Part shown: piece after piece, positions 57,801 through 64,000 of the stretch
Layout: each line of letters starts with the position of its first letter
Position numbering within the stretch: the first letter of the stretch is position 1
Origin: Capra hircus
Lineage: Eukaryota > Chordata > Mammalia > Artiodactyla > Bovidae
Reading direction: 5' to 3'
Assembly: GCF_001704415.2 (NCBI RefSeq)
Contig: NC_030816.1
Span: 84,052,347 to 84,116,346 of the forward strand
Length of the DNA stretch: 64,000 bases
Translations under genes and position numbers: made by a program
Notes under the pieces: generated by a model
Databases searched by the model: none
Told to the model about the DNA's origin: nothing
Seen by the model: only the letters and a program-made list of their open reading frames with translations

Positions 57801-59841
57801 TGTGACTGGGGCACCCTGAATGTGTGTTTGTGACTGAAGCACCTTGAGTGTGTGTGAGACCGGGGCCCCCTCAAGTGTGTATGTGAGACCAAGGCCCCCA
57901 AGTATGTGTGAGTGTGATTGGGGCACCCCAAGTGTGTGTGACCAAGGCCTCTGAGGGTGTGTGAGTGTGACTGGGGCACCCTGAGTGTGTTTAAGTGTGA
58001 CCAGGGCACCCCAAGTGTGTGTGTGACCAAGGCCCCGTGTGTGTGACCAAGGTCCCCGAGGGTGTATGAGTGTGACTGGGGCACCCCAAGTGTGTGTGTG
58101 AGACCAAGGCCCCCGAGGGTGTGTGAGTGTGACTGGGGCACCCCGAGTGTGTGTGACCAAGGCCTCTGAGGGTGTGTGAGTGTGACTGGGGCACCCCGAG
58201 TGTGTGTGACCAAGGCCCCTGAGTGTGTGTAAGTGTGACCAGGGCACCTCGAGTGTGTGTGACCAAGGTCCCCGAGGGTGTGTGAGTGTGACCAGGGCAC
58301 CCCAAGTGTGTGTGTGACCAAGGCCCCCGAGGGTGTGTGAGTGTGACTGGGGCACCCTGAGTGTATGTGACCAAGGCCCCTGAGTGTGTGTAAGTGTGAC
58401 CAGGGCACCCCAAGTGTGTGTGTGACCAAGGCCCCGAGTGTGTGTGTGACCAAGGCCCCCGAGGGTGTGTGTGTGACTGGGGCACCTCGAGTGTGTGTGA
58501 GTGTGACCAATCACCCCGAGAGTGTGTGAGTGTGGCCAGGCACCCTGAGAGTGTGAGTGTGACCAGGGCCCCTGAGCATGTGTGAGTGTGACCTGGGTGC
58601 CCAGAGAGTGTGTGAGCAATCGCCCTGTATGTGACCAAGGCCTCCCAAGTGTGTGTGAACATGACTAATCTCCCCAAGAGTGTGACAGTGTGATCAGGCA
58701 CCCCAAGAGTGTGAGTGTGACCAGGGCCCCCGAGTGTGTGTGAACATGACCTGGGCACCCCGAGTGTGTTTGAGTGTGACCTAGGCACCCTGAGTGTGTG
58801 TGACTGTGACCTGGACACCCCAAGCCTGTGTTTGATGATCCGAGTGTGTGTGAGTGTGACTGGATGCCAAGAGCATGTGTGATGTGATCAGGCATCCTGA
58901 GTGTGAGTGAGTGTGACTGCTCCAAGAGTGCGTGAGTGTATTCAGGGCACCCCGAGTGTGTGTTAGTGTGACCAGGGCCTCTAAGTGTGTGTGAGGGTGA
59001 CCTAGGCACCCCGAGTATGTGTGAGTGTGACTTGGGCACCTGAGTGTGTGTGTAATGATCAGCCCAAGTGGGTGTGAGTGTGACTGGATGCCCCGAGTTT
59101 GTGTGAGTGTGATCAGGCACCCTGAATGTGAGTGAGTGTGACTGATTGCCTCAAGAGTGCACGAGTGTATTCGGGGCACCCCGAGTGTGTGTGTGACCTG
59201 GGTGCCCTGAGTATGTGAGAATGTGACCTGGGCACCCCAGGCATGTGTGTGACGATCGCCCGAGTGTGTGTGAGTGTGACCGGGGCTCTGTGGGCGTGTG
59301 TGTGATGATCGCCTGAGCGTGTGTGAGTATGACCAGGGCTCCCCAGGTGTGTGTGTGACGATCACCCCGAGTGTGTGTGAGTGTGACCTAGGCACCCTGA
59401 GTGTGTGTGCCGGGGCACCCTGGGCATGTGTGTGACGATTGCCCGAGTGTGTGTGAGTGTGACCGGGGCTCCCGGGCATGTGTGAGTGTGACCGGGGCTC
59501 CCCAGGTGTTTGTGTGACGATCGCCCCGAGTGTGTGTGAGTGTGACCTAGGCGCCCTGAGTGTGTATGTGACGATCACCCTGAGTGTGTGTGTGAGTGCT
59601 GGGGCACCCCGGGTGTGTGTGTGACGATCGCCTGAGCGTGTGCGAGTGTGACCAGATGCCCGGCGGGCCGCGCACGTACAAAGTACTTCTCGGGGTAGTC
59701 CCGCAGGTGCAGGAGGCTCTCGGAGACGGTCTTGCGATCCTGCTCCCACTTGCGTGTGCAGAAGACCATCTCGGTGAAGTACCACATCCAGCCGATGATG
59801 GGGACGTAGGCCAGCTCCTTCTTGGCCAGGACCTTGGAGCC
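42757..59841 (-). CDS. AGPAT4: AGPAT4 (LPAAT-delta) gene, C-terminal 262 residues over six exons
   Basis: AGPAT4 is a membrane-bound 1-acylglycerol-3-phosphate O-acyltransferase. It transfers an acyl group from acyl-CoA to lysophosphatidic acid, giving phosphatidic acid at ER/other intracellular membranes. Joined segments on the minus strand: 59841-59680, 56279-56126, 52505-52403, 51641-51566, 44807-44609, 42851-42757 (789 nt = 262 residues + stop). With the ~116 residues I expect upstream, the protein would have 378 residues, the length I recall for mammalian AGPAT4. Visible motifs are KKELAYVPIIGWMWYFTE, the EGTR substrate-binding block (CEGTRF), HHLLPRTKGF, and a strongly hydrophobic C-terminal segment. 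The catalytic NHX4D block is right of the window. All borders are GT/AG and the frame is intact. Confidence 0.96.
42852..44608. other. AGPAT4: AGPAT4 last intron
   Basis: A 1.76-kb GC-rich intron. A diverged L2/MIR-like stretch may lie near 43455-43525. The long minus open frame at 43771-44571 and its overlapping partners are chance GC-rich frames with no similarity I recognise. Confidence 0.75.
44609..44807 (-). CDS. AGPAT4: AGPAT4 exon: hydrophobic C-terminal membrane segments (199 nt)
   Basis: It encodes 66 codons, starting DAFQEEYSRTGTFPETPMVP, then PRRPWTLVNWLFWASMLLYP, then FFRFVVNMISS and SLTLASFVLVFFV, plus G of an Ala codon. Two closely spaced hydrophobic stretches are probably membrane-embedded. 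The minus donor is GTGG|gtgagt; acceptor gcccgcag. Confidence 0.95.
45461..45745 (+). repeat. CHR SINE (plus)
   Basis: aggcttccccggtggcacag, ggatagg..., ggcctgggaagatgccacag, gcaaccaagcccgtgtgcag, cgccctaaggccgctgcctc and the A-rich tail aaaccgaaaacaaaagg follow the CHR family in sense orientation. Confidence 0.8.
45941..46250 (+). repeat. Old ERVL-MaLR-type solitary LTR remnant
   Basis: tgaattcctacgctgaagtc, ttaaccccaaagatgaaggt, gagagccgtctcgcccctcg, ctccagaactgtagggaaga, tttataagccacccagcctg and gactggactaagacag follow the order of MaLR LTRs. There is no internal retroviral sequence next to it. Confidence 0.6.
46409..46615 (+). repeat. Bov-tA SINE (plus)
   Basis: tgggcttccctggtggcact head with catgcaggggatttaagagt, then a BovA unit missing part of the ccagtattcttgcctgg region (reads cactcttgcctggagaatcc), ending gtcggacacgactgagc. 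Confidence 0.9.
47675..47874 (-). repeat. Bov-tA SINE (minus)
   Basis: BovA part taggcgctcagtcatgtccg left; tRNA-like head (gcgttgcaggcaaattcttt ... gagccacctgggaaatacc) right. Confidence 0.9.
49086..49850 (+). repeat. BovB LINE 3' fragment (plus), longest copy in the window
   Basis: An open frame at 49091-49558 encodes SEEQLKSLLMKVKKSEKVGL, NIQKTKIMASSPITSWQIDG, KVHLVKAMVFPVVMYGYESW and AFELWCW. A 2-bp deletion relative to other copies near 49490 (gagaactcttgag instead of gagaagactcttgag) shifts to the frame that carries RVPWTARRSNQSILKEISPE, LMLTLKLQYFGHLM and onward. Dead element without endonuclease or RT catalytic domains. Confidence 0.93.
51154..51377 (+). repeat. Bov-tA SINE (plus)
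   Basis: gagcttccctggtagctgag, ttgcaacgctagagaccagg, then a near-consensus BovA unit ending gtcggacacgactgagcggc and a ttcactttcgctttttcgct tail. It ends 188 bp from the AGPAT4 exon border at 51566. Confidence 0.93.
51566..51641 (-). CDS. AGPAT4: AGPAT4 exon (76 nt)
   Basis: On the minus strand, G completes Arg, then 25 codons RIPLEEVPEEEDKCAAWLHR and LYQEK. The acidic EEVPEEED cluster is followed by a helical WLHRLYQEK segment. Acceptor gccttgcag, donor AAG|gtcagt. Confidence 0.95.
51642..52402. other. AGPAT4: AGPAT4 intron, short direct repeats only
   Basis: A 761-bp intron. At 51700-51760 the phrase ttcaaactaaca recurs three times within about 50 bp, and at 52162-52185 there is a short GA-rich run. 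No mobile element confidently identified. Confidence 0.75.
52403..52505 (-). CDS. AGPAT4: AGPAT4 exon (103 nt)
   Basis: TT completes Val, then 33 codons, SAVYDCTLNFRNNENPTLLG and VLNGKKYHADLYV, then AG of an Arg codon. AVYDCTLNF and YHADLYVRR are well conserved in the AGPAT3/4/5 group. Minus acceptor ttttttatag, donor TTAG|gtaagt. Confidence 0.96.
53024..53180 (+). repeat. BovB LINE 3'-tail fragment (plus)
   Basis: RMRWLDGI-type coding (acagaggatgagatggttgg), then gatggtgaaggacagggaag and ggacacacgttaagggactg; only the last ~155 bp of BovB. Confidence 0.85.
53345..53505 (+). repeat. MIR SINE remnant (plus)
   Basis: gcagtcagcctgggtgtgag, tcccagctgtgggatctcct, gccttctgagcctcgttctc and ctggagaacggaggtgac match the order of MIR in sense orientation at low identity. 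Confidence 0.5.
54618..54830 (-). repeat. MIR SINE remnant (minus)
   Basis: cgacgtgccagccctgatgc, tctctcgtttaagactgctc, acagaagagcaaacggagga and ccaggtccacagctggtgag follow the complement of MIR. Confidence 0.55.
56126..56279 (-). CDS. AGPAT4: AGPAT4 exon with the EGTR acyltransferase block (154 nt)
   Basis: It encodes 51 codons, starting FLIHCEGTRFTEKKHQISMQ, passing AKGLPSLKHHLLPRTKGFAV and ending RSLRNV, plus G. EGTR is the conserved block III that binds the glycerol-3-phosphate moiety in AGPATs; LLPRTKGF is the next conserved block. All are intact. Minus donor GTAG|gtaagg, acceptor ccccttcag; a tandem-repeat array begins only about 19 bp beyond that acceptor. Confidence 0.97.
56299..57580. 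repeat. 20-bp minisatellite with AGGTCA in most units and higher-order order
   Basis: About 64 slots of 20 bp, mostly acacgctcagccccgaggtc, in strict register for ~900 bp. A 40-bp variant pair (acacacacatctgtacggcc plus gctcagatagctgtgaggtc) recurs from about 56301 and at 56601, 56701, 56841, 56961, 57081, 57201, 57299 and 57417, giving a higher-order period of about 100-140 bp (120 most often). The register slips by 2 bp after 57200. Both strands stay open for hundreds of codons as a result. Confidence 0.97.
57581..57756. other. AGPAT4: Unique spacer between two tandem arrays in the AGPAT4 intron
   Basis: About 176 bp of non-repetitive sequence (contains gcctgaggaagtgacagctg and cgtctatggtgttcaagagt). 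It is nearly the only single-copy DNA in the 3.4-kb intron. Confidence 0.8.
57757..59665. repeat. GTGT-rich minisatellite array (~1.9 kb)
   Basis: Units of roughly 25-30 bp (paired into ~55-60 bp) such as gtgtgtgaccaaggcccc and gagtgtgactggggcacccc. From about 59000 a variant with gtgacgatcgcc and gaccggggctccc replaces the earlier type, so the array has two domains. On the AGPAT4 transcript strand it reads CACACAC-rich. It ends about 15 bp from the donor of the exon at 59680. Confidence 0.95.
59680..59841 (-). CDS. AGPAT4: AGPAT4 exon with the VPIIGWMWYF block (162 nt)
   Basis: A phase-0 exon of 54 codons: GSKVLAKKELAYVPIIGWMW, YFTEMVFCTRKWEQDRKTVS and ESLLHLRDYPEKYF. This is the block II region of the acyltransferase fold, following the NHX4D block encoded upstream. 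Minus acceptor tgtttcag, donor TTT|gtacgt. It lies between the GTGT-rich array (left) and the CTCTCC-type array (60079-60515, right). Confidence 0.97.
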
Positions 59842-60078
59842 CTGAAACAGAGGTGGGCAGGCCGGGGCGTCCGTGAAAGGGGGCATGAGGCCCTCCCCTG
59901 GGACTGCCAGGGAGCTCCCTAGAACTAAGAGTGACCGCGCACTCCGGGCCCGCAGAGACAGCTCCCCAGGACACGGAGGCCGGGGGGCCACTGACCTGGA
60001 GCCGCCCGCCCGCCCGCCCGCCAGTCAGCTGGAGGTCGAGGCCATGCCAGCCTTGCCCCATGAGTGAGGGATAAAGGG

Positions 60079-60515
60079 CCAGGCTCTGGGGTGGGGCGGA
60101 CAGGCTCTCTGTGGGGAGGACAGGCTCTCCGGTGGAGAGGACAGGCTCTCTGGTGGGTGGACAGGCTCTCCATGGGGAGGGAAGGCTCTGTATGGGGAGG
60201 ACAGGCTCTCTGGTGGGTGGACAGGCTCTCCATGGGGAGGGGAGGCTCTCCTGGGGGAGGACAGGCTCTCTATGGGGAGGGGAGGCTCTCTATGGGAGGG
60301 GAGGCTCTCCCGGGGGAGGACAGGCTCTCTATGGGGAGGACAGTTTCTGTATGGGGAGGGGAAGCTCTCTATGGGGAGGGAGGTTCTCCTGGGAGGACAG
60401 GCTCTCTATGGGGAGGGGAGGCTCTCCAGAGGGCGGACTGGCTCTCCGGGGGAGGACAGGCTCTCTGGGGGCAGCCAGGCTCTCCGTGTGGAGGACAGGC
60501 TCTCCGGGGGCAGGG
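60079..60515. repeat. ~20-bp minisatellite, ggacaggctctc-type
   Basis: About 20 units such as acaggctctccatggggagg, varying between 19 and 22 bp. It begins about 240 bp from the acceptor side of the AGPAT4 exon at 59680-59841. All three + frames are open across it with a repeating Gly/Ser/Leu/Arg pattern, an artefact of the period. Confidence 0.95.
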
Positions 60516-61211
60516 GGAGGCACCTGGAGTGGTCGGGAACCCCTGGGGTCATGGGGTGCTATGTCATCTTTCACCAGCTCACGCAGGTGCCCACCCCTAG
60601 GCGTGCTCCGCCTCGCACTCCTCCCCACTCCTCAGCGCCCTTGCTGGCTCTGAGGGTGGGGGGACACCACTCTCCTTACAGACCAGGGACAGTGGACCAG
60701 CGGGGTCTCTGGGTCAGACGCTAGGAAACCAGGAGGGGAATTCAAATCCGTAGGGGCACTGGGCACGCTCCACCTGTGCCCTGGCCAGAGCCTCGCCAAG
60801 GCTGCAGGTGTGCAGGGATCCGGTGGGGTGGAAGAGGCAGGGGAGACACAAGACGAGCTTTGGATCTGACAGACTGCATTCTACGTTTTTTGCCTCTAAG
60901 GTTGGAATTAACCAAGATGCTCCTAGAAACAGCAGCTATTCACCAACGGCAGAGATGACAGAGGGAGAGATATGGACCAGTGGTGGCCTTAGCTGTGACA
61001 AGTGTCTGGCTCTGCCCCTCCTATGAGGCCCGGAATAAAGAACGATACTCCACCACAATACTCCAAAACGATGCCCCACTCTCTTTTCCTCAACACTCCC
61101 ATGACAGCTGCAAAGCTCAGCAGAGAGGCAATCCCCCGACCCACCCACAAGGGCCAGAAGAGAGATGTAAACAGCCACCTGCTGCTCCCTTGACCTTAGA
61201 AAAACAGCAAA

Positions 61212-61520
61212 AATTCTAAAGGACATCAGTCCTGAATAATCATTGGAAGGACTGATGCTGAAGTTGAAGCTGCAATACTCTGGTCACCTGATGCAAAGAA
61301 CTGAGTCATTGGAAAAGACCCTGATGCTGGGAAAGATTGAGGGCGGAGATTGGGAGGAGAAGGGGATGACAGAGGATTCCATGGTTGGATGGCATCACCG
61401 ACTCAATGGACATGAGTTTGAGTAAGCTCCAGGAGTTGGTGATGGACAGGGAGGCCCGGCGTGCTGCAGTCCATGGGGTCGCAGAGTCAGACACGACTGA
61501 GTGACTGAATGGAACTGAAT
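61212..61520 (+). repeat. BovB LINE 3' fragment (plus)
   Basis: From ttctaaaggacatcagtcct through LMLKLKLQYSGHLMQRTESL and KTLMLGKIEGG coding to the tail gacacgactgagtgactgaa. A small insertion (gagattgg) sits at about 61347. Confidence 0.9.
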
Positions 61521-61645
61521 TTCCCCTTTGGGAGAAGAAAAAGCAAAGCTATCTTTCAGGTGGAGCCTTGCTACTTTTTAACTTTGTTTTTGGTTTTCCC
61601 ACACACAAATTTCCACACCTGCAAATTCCCTCGAAAAGAACCAAG

Positions 61646-61790
61646 CCTGAGGAATTCTCTGGCGGTCCAGGGGTTAGGACCCCAAGCTCGAAATGCAAGG
61701 GGCAAGGGTTCGACCCCTGGCTGGGTTACCAAGATCCTGCATGCCAATCAGAACAGCCAAAACAAGCAAAAAATGGAAGAAAGGAAAGAA
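61646..61790 (+). repeat. CHR-type SINE (plus)
   Basis: ctgaggaattctctggcggt, ccaggggttaggaccccaag, gggcaagggttcgacccctg and the A-rich tail agccaaaacaagcaaaaaat match the sense strand of CHR SINEs, including the tRNA-like B-box gttcgaccc. Confidence 0.85.
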
Positions 61791-62189
61791 TCACGCCATA
61801 GAATCTGAGGGCTTGCCCCAGAGGACCAGAGGCAAGTCCCCGTAGGTGGGAGCACTCGCTGACAGAGGGCTGAGGGCTCACGGGGTGCTGGTACACAGGT
61901 CACACTCTCTCCAGGTCACCACGCCCCTCAGGGAAACCAGATAAAGCCCAGCCCGTGTGTCCACAGGTGGGTCTCAGGCCGTGGGAGGCCCCCTCCCGTC
62001 AGCACAAGTGTTCTCACAGCCCCTGCGCACAGCCTACAGGAAGAAAACACAACATCCTCACAATGAACTGAACGTACCTTCTTGGCAGGTCAGGATTATT
62101 TAGAAAATTACATATTCCTGGACTCTTTCCAAAAATAACCTGTGGCGACTTGAAGGACTCACACACTGATCTATCCTTTAGCCAAGGGT

Positions 62190-62402
62190 GTATGTGCGGG
62201 CTTAGTCACTTCAGTCGTGTCTGACTCTTTGCCCCTCCATGGACTGTAGCCGCCATGGTTCTCTGTCCATGGGATTCTCCAGGTAAGAATACTGGAGTGG
62301 GGTGCCATGCCCTCCTCCAGGGCATCTTCCCAACCCAGGGGCTGAACCTGTGGCTCCTGCATTGCAAGAGGATTCTTTACCACTGAGCCACGGGGGAAGC
62401 CC
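62190..62402 (-). repeat. Bov-tA SINE (minus)
   Basis: BovA part agtcacttcagtcgtgtctg left; tRNA-like head (cctgcattgcaagaggattc ... gccacgggggaagccc) right. Confidence 0.9.
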
Positions 62403-62590
62403 GCAGCCAAGACAGGGATTATATATCCAGCCATGAAGTCTGGAGAAAGATCCTGTGTAGTCGATCACAGCTGTTGCTGGGACGGGTACCCTCGGGGGAA
62501 TTTCCTATTAGTAGAAATTAACCATACCTCAATCTTTAAAAATTAAAGACTTCTATGAATCATGTTGTATATGATATATCATATCAAACA

Positions 62591-62760
62591 AAGGTAGCCA
62601 GTGGCCAAATCTGCTCTGCCACCTGTTTTATAAATAAAGTTTTATTGGGACACGGTGCTCTCACATACACGTTGCCTACTGCTAGGAACGTGGCTGCTTC
62701 CATGCTCCAGCAGAGCTGCAAAGTCATGACGGAGGCTACATGGCCATGAAGCCTAAATAG
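62591..62760 (+). repeat. MER1-type hAT transposon fragment
   Basis: ccagtggccaaatctgctct, gccacctgttttataaataa, agttttattgggacacggtg and cggaggctacatggccatga correspond to the same element type as 32569-32760, here without its right terminus. Confidence 0.65.
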
Positions 62761-63192
62761 TCAGCTTGAATAATTACACACTCAGTTCATCAACACTCTT
62801 GATTTATAGCCGATGAAAAAAAATTGTTTTCTATGAATATTTAATGGCTGGGAAAATGAAGACTAACTTTTTTTTAAAAAAATGTAGATTCAAAGCTGAG
62901 TTAATAGCCTATTTGGAAAATAGTAAAAGCAGAGAAAAATAATAGTAACTATTGCTGGATAGTGAGACTAGAAGTGATTTTTAAATTTTGTTAGATTTTC
63001 CTGCTTCTCAATCAGAAAACTACTTTGCAGGGTCCCCTAACAATGCCCTCTTTAGGAAATGGTTGACATCAGCACATCTTTAGCCATTTGCTTCTGGAGC
63101 ATGAGGCTCCAGATCAAAAACAGTCTGGTTATTTTTCATGAGAAATGGAACAGAGGAGCCATTTGCAGTTTTATGCTAAATTAGTCCATCTT

Positions 63193-63255
63193 TGATGATG
63201 GACAGGGAGGCCTGGCATGCTGCTATTCATGGGGTCGCAGAGAGTCGAACACACG
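63193..63255 (+). repeat. BovB/BovA 3'-tail scrap (plus)
   Basis: tgatggacagggaggcctgg, ggcatgctgctattcatggg and gtcgcagagagtcgaacaca are the last ~60 bp of a BovB-type tail. Confidence 0.75.
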
Positions 63256-63744
63256 GGTGGACTCTTTCTTCCCTTATAACCAAACCTGAGCCACCTGGGA
63301 AAAGCCCTTTTTTCTTTTTTTTTCTTCTTGAGCTCATAACCAAGTGTATTCCTGGAAGTGGTAGCATGCCTTTATCTTTGAAGTATAGGCCTGAGTTAGA
63401 CACTCCAAATTTTTTTTTTTATTAAACAAAATCCTCTGGCTTTTCTTTAATGAGTCAAAGTTGGATATATATTTTCTCATACCTTCTTTCTTAAAAGGCA
63501 TATAAACTTTGCTTGGCCTGGGGGAGTCATGTAACTGGTAGCGTTATCAAGTGTCCTGGAAGACTGTAAGCATATTTAAATATGTTTCAAGTCTTTTGGT
63601 CTAAATGAGTTGGCTCCTGTGAATCTCCGGCCAGGGCCTATTGGTGAGTGCTCTACTGAGTAGAATTATTGTTATTACTGCATTCCAAACCTGGCTTAAG
63701 AAATGGGTTGAGTTAAAAGGGACATTCAGCTGCTGTGCCTGCTT

Positions 63745-63930
63745 GGTGGTGACGATGATAGCTACACGTTATTGAACACCATGTGTCCTGTTCTCAGTGA
63801 GGAGCTTTTGTATGTGTTTCCATGTGACATTAGATCTTTACAGCCATGCTTTCAGTTAAGCATGACTTTGCTCTTAATACAGCCAGGGAAGTTGAGCCCA
63901 CCAAGTAAACTGATCCACATCAAGGCCTAA
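63745..63930 (-). repeat. MIR SINE remnant (minus)
   Basis: tattgaacaccatgtgtcct, gttctcagtgaggagctttt, catgtgacattagatcttta and cagccagggaagttgagccc follow the complement of MIR. Confidence 0.6.
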
Positions 63931-63973
63931 GCCTAACGATAGCATCCAGAGTTTTAAGGCTGAAAGATGGACT

Positions 63974-64000
63974 CAGTCAGTTCAGTTCAGTTGCTCAGTC
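63974..64000 (-). repeat. BovA/BovB tail cut by the window end (minus)
   Basis: The final bases, cagtcagttcagttcagttg then ctcagtc, are the typical start (on the + strand) of a minus-oriented BovB or BovA element that continues beyond the window. Confidence 0.8.

Larger units (their letters stand above)
59842..64000. other. AGPAT4: AGPAT4 intron (upstream of the block II exon), continuing past the window
   Basis: It contains the third minisatellite (60079-60515), a BovB fragment (61212-61520), a CHR SINE (61646-61790), a minus Bov-tA (62190-62402), a MER1-type hAT fragment (62591-62760), a BovB/BovA scrap (63193-63255) and a MIR remnant (63745-63930). No coding exon of AGPAT4's first ~116 residues is found here. 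Confidence 0.85.

Noticed and set aside
57573..60061. Minus-strand open frames of 348, 301, 275 and 426 codons with His/Thr-rich repeats
   Set aside because: They are translations of the CA-rich strand of the GTGT array. The 426-codon frame passes through the AGPAT4 exon in the wrong frame, so it cannot be an AGPAT4 extension.
60064..60724. Three overlapping + frames of 150-180 codons, Gly/Ser/Arg/Leu-rich
   Set aside because: All three frames are open at once over a ~20-bp repeat, which is a repeat artefact and not coding evidence.

Overview
This is a eukaryotic (mammalian) window. It is packed with BovB (RTE-type) LINE 3' ends, BovA/Bov-tA SINEs, CHR SINEs and artiodactyl L1 3' ends, so the source is a bovid, most likely cattle or a close relative. 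The species cannot be fixed from the sequence alone. There are no operons, ribosome binding sites, CRISPR arrays or prokaryotic features.

Two convergent protein-coding genes explain the coding content. From 939 to 34842 on the + strand lie the last 21 coding exons of MAP3K4 (MEKK4), followed by its 3' UTR to about 35.4-35.8 kb. All 21 have AG/GT borders and compatible phases, and together they encode 848 C-terminal residues, including the whole protein kinase domain. The 5' exons lie left of the window. On the - strand lie the last six coding exons of AGPAT4 (LPAAT-delta), from 59841 down to the stop codon at 42757. They encode 262 residues; the first ~116 residues, with the NHX4D acyltransferase motif, are in exons right of the window. 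MAP3K4 followed tail-to-tail by AGPAT4 is the gene order I recall from other mammals (human 6q). MAP3K4 is a stress-activated MAP3K that feeds p38/JNK through MKK3/6 and MKK4/7. AGPAT4 converts lysophosphatidic acid to phosphatidic acid. The two share no pathway; they are simply neighbours.

Layout: 0-35 kb is the MAP3K4 exon/intron region, with repeats in most long introns. 35.8-42.7 kb is intergenic plus AGPAT4 3' UTR of unknown length, including about 1.7 kb of antisense old L1. 42.7-64 kb is AGPAT4, with GC-rich introns and three large tandem-repeat arrays clustered at 56.3-60.5 kb around two catalytic-domain exons.

The most unusual content is tandem-repeat DNA fused to splice sites. (1) A six-copy, 46-bp minisatellite starts inside a MAP3K4 exon and covers its 5' splice site. 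The exon is 129 nt, frame-neutral if skipped, and corresponds to an exon I recall as alternatively spliced in human. (2) The 3.4-kb AGPAT4 intron between the two exons is over 90% tandem repeat, with array edges within about 20 bp of both splice sites. One of its arrays carries about 40 copies of AGGTCA on a 20-bp period. I found no novel gene system; these arrays are the best candidates for something undescribed.
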